A stretch of DNA of 64,000 nucleotides from Kappaphycus alvarezii (Eukaryota; Rhodophyta; Florideophyceae; Gigartinales; Solieriaceae): positions 496,001-560,000 of the forward strand of contig NADL03000023.1 of NCBI GenBank assembly GCA_002205965.3. The letters run 5' to 3'. Of this stretch, positions 26,801-38,139 are shown one piece after another. The notes under the pieces were generated by a model. That model ran no database searches. It was not told the origin of the DNA and saw only the letters and a list, made by a program, of their open reading frames with translations. A program made the position numbers and the translations under genes. Every line of letters begins with the position of its first letter. Position 1 is the stretch's first letter.

Positions 26801-27900
26801 ACCCAAGGCCAAGTGCACTGCTGCAGTTTCGGCACTGGAGTTGCAACAAGTCCGATAAAACTTGAAGTCGTATATATCAGTTTGTACTGTCATGCAAGTA
26901 GTACAGTAGGTACAGAAAAGGAGAAGTACGGTACTTTAAGTAAATCACAGTAATGTACAGTAGACTCCTCTATCATAGACAAATGGACAATCAAAAGAGC
27001 CAATAGAATTGCATCAACCTGGCTACTTGACCGTAATCAAGCACTGATTGTGCACTGAGCTCGAAAAATATTCGATATAAAGAAAATGAAGTATGATTAT
27101 GTACATATTGAATTACAGAAAGAAATTATCTAAAAGTAAAGCACTATACAAAGAACGATGGAGACCTATGGGATGGTTAGAGCGGTGCTTACCCAAAGGC
27201 ACGCTGCTGCGGCCGTCATGTCCAACGCGGCATGCCTGCTCGCCGGCATTGAGCCGGCCCTGTAAGGAAGGTCATGTACTCCATTAGAGGTCTTACGCAA
27301 GTTAATTTTTTTTCACATGAGAAATAATTTTTGTGACAAGTTGAAAACGTTTGCAACGTGTCTCATTTTTGTTCATTTCCACGATTTAGTTATTCGCATG
27401 GAGTGCGAGTAATTGAAAAACGATTCGCCTTTCTCTCCCTCTAAAATCCAAAGCACTCAGTACAAATCCACCAACCTCACACTCAGCCGATCCGTTGTAC
27501 ACTACCATGGCATCCGTTGTACCAACATCGCCGGATAAGAGCATTCGCAATACTACCAGTCCCGCCTGCCTGCCCCTTCGAGCTGTACAGCATGTGAAGC
27601 CTCACCTAGTCAAACGCAGTCTGCTTCAGGCACCACTACCCGCCCTAAAATGAGAATTCGCTTCACTTCAGCATGGGACTTTTTGCTGCTGAAAGCTGTA
27701 GTGTCAACAGATGCGCATCTGTCACCTCATGGAAAGGCTCAAACGAGATTCCAGGAAACCCTTACTCTCTTATTGTCAGCGTTACCAGCCGGGTCGTTGA
27801 ATATATATGCATGCCGAGCTGGAAGACATTGAGCGACCGCTTCAAAAGATCATCGCAGACCCAGAAATGCTAGCAACACGAACGCAACGGCCTCTGGCAT
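26800..27900. other. Spacer carrying a duplicated coding module
   Basis: TACTGTACAGTA-type motifs at about 26885-26960 and the module copy at 27156-27280 are the only recognisable items. The rest shows no gene. Confidence 0.4.
27156..27280 (+). repeat. Truncated copy of the three-copy coding module
   Basis: This 125-bp stretch is the reverse complement of 56812-56936 with, by eye, a single mismatch. It encodes METYGMVRAVLTQRHAAAAV, then MSNAACLLAGIEPAL and a stop. Similarity ends abruptly on the left just before the ATG of METYG and on the right about 15 bp after the stop. It therefore lacks the N-terminal part of the longer copy and looks like a recent partial duplication. No function is known. 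Confidence 0.8.
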
Positions 27901-28468
27901 CATAGAATAAGAGGAGAGCGGGAAGAATTACTGGATGATCTTGTCCTTGCCATCGACAAATGGTCTGAAAAGCGTCGTTCTGAGCGAGAGGAGCGCACAG
28001 AACAAGACAAGCGCCTCGCTCTCGCCGGAGAGGAGATACGAAATATGGCTCTTGGCAGACAAGCTCCGAGTGAGACGGAAGGAGAGATTAGCAGCGGAAC
28101 AGAAAGGCAGGTGTCAAATACTGGTTCGTCCAGCGTTCGTTGAGGACGCAAGAGGCGTTGTCTTTCGATTCCGACGACGAAGATAGAGACTTTTCAAGAA
28201 GCATGTGACTGCTCGCCGCGAGATGGAGGAGAGAAGGGTTCAGCTCGAAGAAAGCCGGTTGTCTTTGGAGCGAGGAAAGGAAATTAGACTAGAAGAACTC
28301 CTGCATCGTGCCCAAGAAATAGAGTCAAAAAGACTCTGCCTGGAGGAAAAGCAAATTACCCTTGAAGAAGAAAAGGCGGCATTACAGAAAGAGGAGGGGC
28401 AACAGACTATTTCTGAACGCAAGGAGATGATTGCAGCGTTAGGATCTTTACTAAAGACTTTGCATTAA
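27900..28468 (+). pseudogene. Harbinger element 2: charged coiled-coil partner gene remnant
   Basis: Coding is visible in two or three frames: ELLDDLVLAIDKWSEKRRSE and SFDSDDEDRDFSRSM upstream, then a clean frame from about 28205 to 28468 with MEERRVQLEESRLSLERGKE and LCLEEKQITLEEEKAALQKE. The last 70 residues are a long run of E, R, L and K with heptad-like spacing, so a coiled coil is likely. It converges on the transposase at 28628-29400. By position and composition it is the accessory protein of a PIF/Harbinger element. A SANT domain is not visible. At least two frame changes are present. Confidence 0.6.
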
Positions 28469-28627
28469 ACACAGGCATGCTCTCATGGGTTGGTATATCT
28501 GAAAGAGAAGGAGGTTGGCAATTGAAGTAAGAGCTTACTTGCCCACCCTCGAAATCCAAATTCTAAACTTCCATAGCAGGGCAGCCGAATTTTACAGGAG
28601 TACAATAGGGGATTTTCTAACGTGAAG

Positions 28628-29400
28628 CTACCTTTTGAAGTCCTGTGATGTCCAGAGTTGCTTTAGACCTTTGTAATTCCATTCGACCGCCTCCCTTACA
28701 CTGGTCATCCTAGTATTGTACACTAATTGCGCTGCTCTGGCTCCAAGTCGAGGGAATGCGGTCTGTAGCCATGGCGTATATGTAGGCGGCATCACCATAA
28801 AGAAAGCATTGTACTCAATCAATAGTCAACGTTGATTCAAGAATACTGTCTAGCCCGCTTTGACAATATAGTTTTATGTCATGCCGCCTTCCTACTTCTG
28901 GTCCGTAAATGTAGAACATAAGGCCATCTGGTGGTTTGATTGTCTGATAGTTAAGACAGCGAAACCTCTTAGGCACTAAAAACACTGCACTGTAATGCCG
29001 CTGATCCACCTGGGTGACTCATTTGAATGTTCATGCAATCGATGAAGCCGACGCAATCCTGCAAGGGAGCCCTTTTTGCATGGATTGCGGCGGCATACAT
29101 TGGTGCAAGTTCCGTCATTAGTGCCGTTCGGAAGGATAGTAGTAGATACTTTTTAGAGCTACTGAAGCTGACTATCAACCCTCAAAAAACCTCACAAAAG
29201 CAGATGATCTCGTTCCAAACATCGGTTCGAGATCAGTCCATCGTGTTGGAGGGGAAAATCTTCGCAACATAATACAGGTTGCCGTAAAAGGATCTAGCTT
29301 ATAGCGAGATCTTCTCGTTTTGCCTGCAGTCCAACCAGAAAGAGAGCATATTTTGTAGATCTCAGGTGGACGAAAACGAAAGAGCTGCTGCATTCTGCAC
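28628..29400 (-). pseudogene. Harbinger element 2: DDE transposase remnant
   Basis: PIF/Harbinger (IS5-like DDE) transposase on the minus strand, in several frames. The order is RYKLDPFTATCIMLRRFSPP and TRWTDLEPMFG (N-terminal region), DCVGFIDCMNIQMSHPGG (first catalytic Asp), LNYQTIKPPDGLMFYIYGPE and GRRHDIKLYCQSGLD, then TYTPWLQTAFPR, and SVREAVEWNYKGLKQLW with the catalytic Glu. The second catalytic Asp, expected in a GDxAY-like word before TP, is replaced (VMPPTYTP). Together with frame changes this makes the copy inactive. A match to the transposase at 36890-37905 is clear at GRRHD and QSGLD. Confidence 0.8.
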
Positions 29401-29807
29401 AGATAAGTGCGTTGATGTCGAATGTAGTGTTACTTATAAGTTGTGATCGCTGCAATAGGCGGCAAAGATCTTGCGATGTTTGGTGCTGCCCGCGAGAGAG
29501 CGGAAAAGCATCTCACCATCGGCATCGCCAACTAAAGCCAAGTTGAATAGACGCCTACGGCGGTTTAGGCGGTGAATAACCTTACCTACCGCAAAATCTT
29601 TCTGCCTCATCCGAGTATGATGTTGTTGGTACTCCCCATCGAAAAATTTGTCGAGAAATGCGTGAGCAAAAAAGTTTTACGTTCGTTACACCAAGTGGAG
29701 TAACACGTGTAACCCGAAATCATGTCATGACCAAGCGAATTTTTGGTTGCGTAACACCTGTATTGTTACCCATTAGCGACGAATTATCCCGCATAACGCA
29801 ATTAGCA
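29401..29807. other. Flank of Harbinger element 2
   Basis: No gene recognised. Near 29685-29780 several GTAACAC/GTGTAAC words occur in both orientations, which may mark a transposon end or a small foldback element. Confidence 0.35.
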
Positions 29808-29880
29808 GCGTGGATATAGCCGCCTACTTCTTCCATGCATTAAAATAACCCAAAAATTTCCCCGTGTACAGAGAATGGAA
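29808..29880 (+). repeat. Dispersed terminus-like repeat (copy A)
   Basis: GCGTGGATATAGCCGCCTAC, then TTCTTCCATGCATTAAAATA and ACCCAAAAATTTCCCC. The reverse complement of 56700-56762 matches it over about 55 bp with few differences. It lies just before the DDE transposase copy that follows, so it may be that element's left end. Confidence 0.7.
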
Positions 29881-31310
29881 ACCAAAATTAAAATTCCGCT
29901 TTTTTCGATGATCACTCGACTATTGAAAAAGGCCTCCATCTCTAAAACCCAGATGACTACGTGACCAAGACGACTTGTACTTTCCAGAAGCTACGATACC
30001 TCAACTGACCCCATCAGCGAGCCAACCGACTGAAGTCCCTCTGTCTTCCCCATTTCAAGCAACCAAGGCCCTCAAAATACTCGCCGAAGATGCAGTTGAG
30101 CGAGAGTTCTAACTGAATGAGTACAATAAATGCGCTGGTGAAAAGACAGATGAGGGATCTGACTCATAGTGCCTGCTTTTCGATGCGTTCTACGAAAATA
30201 GAGGAACCAGTGCCATTCAAAAATAACAAACTTTGGCGCCAAGTAATTTCTATGCTTTGGAATAATTGTGACGAAACTATAAACGATCAATGCAATAATG
30301 GGTCCGGGTGCAAGTCTCCATACGCTGCGAAAGACATGTTGTTTATACTACTGACACCTTTAAAGTTTGGAGGACAGTGGAAAGTACTGGAAAGAGTGTT
30401 GAGCCTAAAAGGGCCACTTTCGGGAGAATGATGACTTATTTCGTTTCCATTTCGTCAGAGCCACGATGCACTGCATTTATCAAGGAAAACATCGCCTTTT
30501 ATCATATAATTATTTACTACAAGACGGAAAAAGTCTTCAAGTAATATGAAATGTTTCAGCATTTATCGTTCGCCCGGCATTCGACTGATGTCAATTTTCA
30601 CAAAACAAACAGACCAAGCGGAGATATTCAAAAGGGTAAATATTTTCACAGTGGAAGCATAAATTGTAGAGGATGAAACTGTAAATGAGCTTTTTAGAGA
30701 ACTGTATAGTTGTACAGTTCTCACGGCACTACCCGGGTTTGGTGCCGGACAAGTAGATATTTGAACGCAATGCCTAACTAACGAAGAGACGCTTCGCAAG
30801 GAGGAAGGTACATCTAGTGAGCCAGAAATTGGTACTCTCTGTGACCAGTACCCCAACCAGTGGGCTTTTCTCATGAATTAGGAATATCGGAGGGCCAGTG
30901 AAATCGTGTGGGCAATCAACCCCAGAAAAGGCTCAAGAATTTTTTCCTGTCTAGAGAGGATTAGGTGCACAACATGAAGATTTCGTCCAATCGAATTGCA
31001 CTTGAGAATTACTTTTGGTAGAATATGCAGTCCGTTGACTTTATTTGGCAGTAAGTGGCGATGGAAGCACGAAAAATACGATGCTGAATTCCAGTTGTGC
31101 GCAGCACTAAATCAAGTGCATACTGAAATGCGTCTGCCCCGGAACGACGGTGCTGCCCACCACAGCCGTTTTAAAGATCGCCCATTCGCGATTGGTGACG
31201 AAATATGCAAAAAAGACAACACCTACGGGATCGATATCCCAGCAAGCGCTGCAGACTTATATATTTGTACTGTAGAGATCAACGATCGTGAGATTGAGGA
31301 TGAGTGAAAT
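29808..31310 (+). mobile_element. DDE transposon, second family, copy 1 (degenerate)
   Basis: The sequence starts with a terminus-like repeat and carries scattered coding on the plus strand related to the better-preserved copy at 32825-34240. At 30110-30210 is LFDAFYENRG, which resembles LPVFDAFYEFVG of copy 2. Near 30310-30420 are the pieces that follow it. At 31040-31130 is GSKWRWKHEKYDAEFQLCAA, then LNQVHTEM, which matches GGKWRWREACYAAMFKLCAA, then LTNFHVS of copy 2. The catalytic segment between them is not readable. This is a dead DNA transposon, more decayed than copy 2. Confidence 0.6.
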
Positions 31311-32824
31311 TCAGCGATTGTATTATTGTCGGACGATTTCAGAGCGCCACTGTAGTCAATATTGGACAGACCTATTTGTCCGGGACGGGCAAGCTTGACG
31401 GAATACATCGAAAAAAAGCCTTCGCTGCACAACTCCCCTGCCATTATTGTGCCTTTTGATGTTTTGGCACGAATTTGCCAGGTGTCTCAGTAGGACTACT
31501 GTACACATCTGTGTTCTGGCAGACACAGCAGGTTATCCGGGTTTGGGGGAATCCATCCGCACTCCATCGATCCTGCGCCAGCGTCTTCCTGAGACAAGTA
31601 CGCCTATTATCTGTACTCATTTTGCCGCTCCCATTGCGCCTCCTTGAGCGATTCACAGCAGATATTTGTGTTGGAGGGCAGGACAGTGATTGGTCAGGTT
31701 CCTAGTGTTGGCGAGTAGTGTGCGTGAGAACGAGTGATTATGGAGGCGTAGTAAGCAAAATGACATTGTCTATGTTCCGACTTTGGTTTTGCAATGGAGG
31801 ATCGAAGGGAATTTTTGCTCTCGTTTTGGAAGTGGGGAGGATTTCAGTGGCACTATAGTCTGGAATAGACATGAAGGGTGTGGGAAGTGATTAATTGTAT
31901 TCGGAGCTCGGGGGCTCGAGCCTGGTAGCTCCTAAGGAAAGTAAGAATGGTTTAGTGATGCCATCCGGTTGAGTAGATCAGGGTTTACCTAGCAAGGCAA
32001 GGAATTACGATTAAATAAAAACCATGCGTTTCGTGATGCCAAGATTTTGGAGGACCCAGAGAGCGTATAGCGATGTAAATTTATTTGCAAGTGTCAAGAC
32101 ATGTCGCTGTCTCAATACCGGGGACAAAAATCGCCAGGAGGAACTTTTGTCAGCTTTGGAGAGATCGTAGGCAATGAATAGCTTTGGCGAGTCATGCCGC
32201 CATCTGCGGATATACTGTACAAAGACCAGCCTTCTTCCGCTTTGGCAAAAGATTGTTCGGGAACCTTGAGTAAGACCGTAGTATTTTTTTTATGTTCGAT
32301 TTATATATGACTTATTTTTTAAAAGATTACTTGGAAATTCAAGTTATGATGTACTGTAATGAATGCGTGATTTAATAATTTCAAGATGTAGAATTTAGCA
32401 CACTACGCTGCTCTACTACGACTTCGCATTTTCAAGGTCATTGTTACAATAGTATTTCAGTCTTTAGTATAGTGATCTAGGCCTCTCTATCATAAATTAA
32501 ACAAATGCTCAAATTCTGTACAAATCATAATATCACGGTAGTGCAATCACATATTACCAAATGGTTTAGCAAACGTAGAATTTTATATGAACGTACAGTT
32601 TTTCGAAAAATAGTGCTCCATTCTATTATTTACAGTAAACTAACGGCACAACAGCGCAATTGCAAAAAAAAGCACAGAATCAAAAAAAGAAATATCCCCA
32701 TTTCCAAGGGCCCACAGTATTTGAAAATTTTGCGCGCCATTTCCAAATTAAGTCCACAGTTCTGATGACGAGCTCGAAATGGAGATGGACAGTACAATCC
32801 AAGCCCTTCAGTAGCAATATTTCC
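31311..32824. other. No recognised gene
   Basis: Short open frames on both strands without family motifs. The half from about 32200 is strongly A/T-rich. Confidence 0.4.
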
Positions 32825-34240
32825 ATGTGGATATAGCCGTCCCCAGTCGCCACTTACAACGACCCCGCTTAATTCATCGCTCCCAACCTCTCTTCCACTC
32901 CAGTCTACCCTCCCATTTCTGCGTAATCCTTCACCCCTGCCAGCCCAGCCCCCTCTGCTTGCAAGTCCGGCATCAGATACTGTCTCGAACTTCTCCGCTT
33001 CTCTGCTCTCGGCTGTCCCTTCAATCCCACCAGGCAGTCAAACCATAGAATTTTTCAAAGAAAGAGTCATATCTTTTAACCAGCATGAGCTCCTCTCAAC
33101 CCACCGCCACCGCCGTCAATGTGCCCTCCCATCGCGGCTGCCGATGCCATTCACTTTTTAGCCTTCACTGCAGTGGCTAGGGAGCAGAAGCTGCAGAAAT
33201 ACACAACTGTTAGACCGGACCACGACATTGATGACGAAAACGACAGTTTGTTGCCGGTGTTTGATGCCTTTTATGAGTTCGTTGGAAATAAAATTATTCA
33301 CGGAATGTGCAAATTCGATGCTTCAGAGTGCAAACAGCTCTGGAATTACTTTTCAAGCACAGTACGAGAGGTGCAAAATGTAGGGCCTGGGCTCAAATGC
33401 GCCTACAATGGCATAGGCTTGTTATTTATGACTCCACTCGTGTTTAAATGCGGGACGCAGTGGGATATCACAAGCGCGTATTTTCAATTTGAAAGGACCT
33501 AATTCGAAAAGATGATTTCGAAGCATATTGATGTGTATGGAAGTTCGCGTACGAAAGTTTAATAAAAGAAATGTATGGCGTATATCAATGTGGTGAGTTA
33601 CTGTAAAATCGCATCCGATTCAAGTACTTTCCTTGAGCACGTTATGCGACTGACATTACATTTCAACAAGGTAACAGGCCTTCGGGAAACATGCAGGAGG
33701 TTAAGAAGTATTTCTCAGGCAAGCACGAGCTCTACGGTTTTACAGTGGAAGTCAGCGTTTTAAAAAATGGACAAAGTATAAATTGCAGCCGACACTACCG
33801 GGAAGCTTGGCCGACTTGGAGATATTTCAGCGAAATGTGCAGTTTCATGAAAGTTATTAAAAAAGAAACAGTCTGAAGTTGACATAGCTGATATCAGAGA
33901 AATGTCAGGAGAGTATCCTCAGCATTCGGCCGTTTTAAAGGATAAGGGCTACCAGGGTGCTGGGGTGCTGGTTCGAGCAATTATTCCGAAAAAGAAACCC
34001 AAGAATGGATTCTTACTCGCCGAAGACGTAGAAAGGAACAGAAAATTTTCATCCGATCGCATAATCGTGGAGAACTGGTTTGGTCGGCTGCGCACTCTTT
34101 GGGGAGTAATGGGAGGGAAGTGGAGGTGGAGGGAGGCCTGCTACGCTGCGATGTTCAAGCTTTGCGCTGCACTTACTAATTTCCACGTAAGCTATCACCC
34201 TTGCAGCCCGAGGATGCCCAGATGTACAGTTCAGTGAGAA
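32825..34240 (+). mobile_element. DDE transposon, second family, copy 2
   Basis: GTGGATATAGCCG at 32827-32839 matches the start of copy 1. A transposase follows on the plus strand. The N-terminal region at 33119-33502 (FDAFYEFVGNKIIHGMCKFD) is an open frame. A middle part near 33690-33780 has KKYFSGKHELYG. The C-terminal catalytic part at 33902-34237 is intact: AVLKDKGYQGAGVLVRAIIP with a likely catalytic Asp, KKKPKNGFLLAEDVERNRKF, and SDRIIVENWFGRLRTLWGVM with the Glu. These features suit the DDE_Tnp_4/IS5-Harbinger superfamily, but the sequence differs from Harbinger elements 1-3. Several frame changes split the gene. The right terminus was not found. Confidence 0.75.
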
Positions 34241-36554
34241 ATAGTTTGTATTAAATCGAACTGAGTCTCATAATAAGCGGCGTGCGACACAGGACTCCTA
34301 CCGTGAGATAATGAGGATCTTGGGTTAGGTCAAATTTAGGGCATCAGAATTGCAACATAGACATCCGTTTGACTCTCAGTAGAAGAAGCATTTATTTCAT
34401 TAAAGTAGGACTGGGCGAGCTACAGAATCATATGAGGGATTATGGGTTGGTCATGTAAACGAAAGACCCTCGCAGTGACAAGTCTTGCGAGCTAGGAGGG
34501 GAAGGCAACACTGGAACAGGTAGAAAAAACTTCCCCATCGCGACAGTTGGGCCTTGATGACAGATCATCGACGGGTGGAGCGAATCGAGACGTCGCAGTC
34601 ATAGTCGTCGCCTTCCAAAGAATTAAAGTGAGACCAATCCATCCCCTAGCCGACAATCTCAGGCGCTCAGTTCCAACGATCCCTTAAGAGGCATACCGGT
34701 GGTCGTCTCCATGCTCGTTGTATCCTCACAGACGCGCCCAGTGTACGCTTGCCTGTAGGCGACTTTAGGGTTGAATGTGATAGGAGCGGCTTCAGAATAA
34801 TATATGAGCTTCCCATCATCCACAAAAGATGTGCGTGTGTGGCTCAATAGACATGAGATGTTGAAAGGTGGATTCTTTGTTGTAAATACTGATGGAAAAA
34901 GGCTCAGTTCCAAAAGCGCAAAGCCTTTCGCCGTTTCCGAGCTTGTAATAGTCTCATCTGCTCGCCTAGTGTACGCCTGCCCATAAGCGACTTCGCGGTT
35001 TGAATGTGATATGTGCGGCTTCCTGAGAAAGATAGGAGCAGCTCGTTACTTATTTTTTGATGGGCCATGAGGCAGTTCGGTAGACCCGAAACGTTGACCA
35101 CGGGCCGTTTGGATTTGGTGACTGAAGGGCACCCTGGTCCGAGCGCAATCCGTCATAGTCGGTGAATAGAGAGACGGGAGACCGATTCAACTGCCGAGTG
35201 GCAGTTTTCGCCGTCCTTACATGTAGCAGGGACAGAGATAGAGTTGATGCCACGATGTGCCCTACTACCGTATCTCCGTCAAACTGCGGCATCGTGCACA
35301 CGGAAGATCAGCTGCAGGTCTGACACAAGTTGTTGAATGTGTGTGTGTGCAAGGCTATGAGGTTTGAGCCGGGGGGGGACGGAGCTGATTTTCTATCCCT
35401 CGTCCAATGCAAAATTAACCTTTCTCAGGTGAAGAACGAATGTCCAGGTAGCTTGAGGTTTTGCGGCACCTCCGACCAGAGCTCGAGCTCTTCTGCAAAG
35501 GGCTTCATTCGGTGTGCAGATCATTCGGTTCATCGTACCAGTCGTTGTAGCCATCAAGATCTACGCGCCACTCGTAGTCTTCACAGTCGCCATAGTCTCC
35601 AAGCTCCGATATCCTTGCGTAAGGGCCACTTTGATTGGGCCCCGAGCACCCGGGAGGTGCGGAATGTAGAGTACTGAGCTGTACGGGCTCGGGCAGGGGC
35701 CGAATCAATGGGCCGAATCAATGATATTGGCGCGATGGCGGCTTGAAGAGAATGTGAACAGCGGACAAATCCTGACCACCCAGCCGTATGGGGAGGCAAT
35801 ACTGGACGCACGCTTGGTCAGTGAGTGGGACTCCGTTCAGGGACTCGTGGGAGCTCCGTTGAAGTTTGTCGAATTGAAAAGCAGCGCTCGAGGAGCGCTG
35901 CGGTCAGCCAGACAAAAAAAGTGTGCCACAAGGCAAGCCGAGGCGCGAAGGCGATGCATGTGGAGACGTTCAAGCGGTCGCGCACGCCAAGCAGAGGGTG
36001 TAGGGTGTTCTGAAAATCTATTTAGGCTTGCAGGAATGAATTGGTGGAGTGCAAGTCCCCGAGAGGGACATATAGTAGTTTGAAGCCTTCATTCGTACAT
36101 TCTTCGAGAGGGAAGCATGGCGAAGGCAATGCGGGCGAGGTTGGGGGTGGAAGGCTAAAAGATTCGGTTTTTGCTTAATTTGAGAAAAAGGACCACGGCG
36201 GGGCGTTGGCACTGATCAACCTGAACGCAGTGCGGATATCTTTCAGCGTCCCAATCAGCATTCCACCATCAGCGAGCCATTGTTAAGTAGAATTTTAGTG
36301 GAGTCCGAAGTGTTGAGGTTCGGGTTGGAGGTCGGAGACAACAGGGGCGTCGAAAAAATTCAGGATAGTTTCAGTCTTTGCTTTATTGAAATAAAATCAG
36401 TCTCTTTGTTTTACTGGATTACAGTGACTTTCTTTGGACAATCCTCGCTCATTTCAAGAACGGTATGATTTCTGGTCTGGTGTTGTTCATTTTCTTATCA
36501 TAGTTTCAATTGAAAAAACTTAACTGCTCAGTTTGCTTTTAATTTGTTCTCAGA
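34241..36554. other. No recognised gene; one internal duplication
   Basis: A 55-60 bp segment near 34735-34795 is repeated at about 34945-35025 (see separate entry). Open frames at 34659-34913 (-), 35330-35677 (+) and 35721-36083 (+) show no known motif. The last is rich in A, R and S and may be chance. Confidence 0.4.
34735..35025 (-). repeat. Direct duplication inside an unknown minus-strand frame
   Basis: The two units share AGTGTACGC-TGCC, then GCGACTT and TTGAATGTGATA, then GCGGCTTC. On the minus strand the left unit reads EAAPITFNPKVAYRQAYTGR and the right unit reads EAAHITFKPRS before the frame shifts. The first unit lies in an 84-residue open frame. This suggests a decayed gene family or repeat element that I do not recognise. 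Confidence 0.55.
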
Positions 36555-36604
36555 CCTAGTGCAATAAATTGCATACGCTAAAATATTTCTGCAATTGGTT
36601 TCTG
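36555..36604 (+). repeat. Left terminal inverted repeat of Harbinger element 3
   Basis: Pairs imperfectly with 39248-39296. Both carry TTCTGCA words about 40 bp inside the CTAG start. Confidence 0.5.
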
Positions 36605-36889
36605 CATTTAATGGATCGTCAGCTTTGCGACCTTAAGTACTGTATTTCTGTAACATCCAATTTATGAAATCTACATACCCGACTACTTTACTTCCAAATT
36701 TCAGCAAAACCAATGCACAGCCCGAAAGCATCCAAACCACCATGAACCTGGGCAGACTACGCGACACACAGCTAGGGCTGTCAAAAAAGTGACTCCAGAG
36801 CTGGTTATCTTTTTACCCCATTATCGCCAGGAGACATGCATCCTCAGGGGCGACTCTTGGAGCCAGTAACCATCTTCTCACCCTCCTCT

Positions 36890-37905
36890 GGGCTCACTCT
36901 GTTGAACAGCGCGAGGAGGTAGTACGACGTCTCGCGCAAAACTGCCTCCATTTCAACTACTTCCTTTAATATTGTCTTTCAACAGCTAACAGATCAGGGT
37001 GCCTGTCCCTATTTCGATTCATCATGCGGACATAATGCGGACGGTGCCATTTATTGGTGGCCTGCGACGAAAAGGCACACTGAAACCAACAGATATGCAA
37101 CTAGATCCCTTCTTGCTACTTGCGTAGTACTGCGTTGGGCAGATGTAGAACTGTTATTCGGAAGACATGCCTTGCAGCTGTCAGACTGTTCTGGGAAGCG
37201 CTGGATGAGTTCTTAGCAAAAAGGGCTGGATTAATAGTACCTGGGCTGACTGATTATTTTGAAGGGAGCGGTTCGCTGTCTATGCTGGCGCGGTACGGAA
37301 AAAGACAGAGGGAAGGACAACATTGTGGGCTTTATTAAAGGGACGTTCATAGCTATTATTCGACCAGGGGAGTAACATCAATCAGCGAGTAGTATACAAC
37401 GGACAAGCGCAAACATGCGATCAAGTACCACGCAATAAATACACCGTGCGGTATGGCGATGCACCTCGAGGATATATAGAAGGAAGGCGCCATGACTGGA
37501 CTCTATACGTTCAGAGCGGACTGGATGGTACCCTACCTGGATTGTTGCAAGTGGAAACATTTATTACAGCATCTATGGTGATTCTGGATACAGCCGGAGA
37601 GTTCATTTCGAGTTCCATATTCAGGGTCAAATATAGCGAAGGACAGAAGCTATTCAATCAGGCGATGTCAAAGGGTCTTGTAATAGTTGAATAGTTCTTT
37701 AAAGAGGTCAAGATGTACTGGACGTATTTGATTTCGAGAGGAAGCTTCACTAAGGGGAATCCGCTATTGGAAAACTATACTTCGCCGAGCTCTTGCGAAT
37801 GAACCTTCGCAACTGCGTTTACCCTAATAGTATTTCTCAGTACTTTGGAGTAGATCTGCCTCAGTTAGAGCACTATGTTAGACACGGAAGTACGGATTGA
37901 TTAAA
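36890..37905 (+). pseudogene. Harbinger element 3: DDE transposase
   Basis: Coding in several plus-strand frames follows the PIF/Harbinger order: VEQREEVVRRLAQNCLHFNY, then LTDYFEGSGSLSMLARYGKR, then a short segment like GFIKGTFIAIIRPG at the first catalytic Asp position (Asp appears changed), YIEGRRHDWTLYVQSGLDGT, SIFRVKYSEGQKLFNQAMSK, then VIVEWFFKEVKMYWTYL with the catalytic Glu and FAELLRMNLRNCVYPN at the C-terminus. Family length is about 300-350 residues, and the region is long enough. Frame changes and one or more stops interrupt it. The relatives in the window are at 12640-13400 and 28628-29400. Confidence 0.75.
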
Positions 37906-38139
37906 ACGGCGAGCGGGGGAGCCTGAGTGTGAGGAACAAATTCCGCGTCCTATGGGGCCGTAGGAGCGTAATTTTTTCCACAGAATCAGCATCTCCGCGG
38001 AAGCGGCTGAAGGCTTTCGGCGGGAGAGGGACGTAAAGCGCATTATATGACTACCCGTTCTGCAATTTCAGAACACAAGTGAGAGGCTAAAAGGCAGAAA
38101 TCCAGGAAAGGCAAGTTTACTAGGAGCTATCATTTTGCT

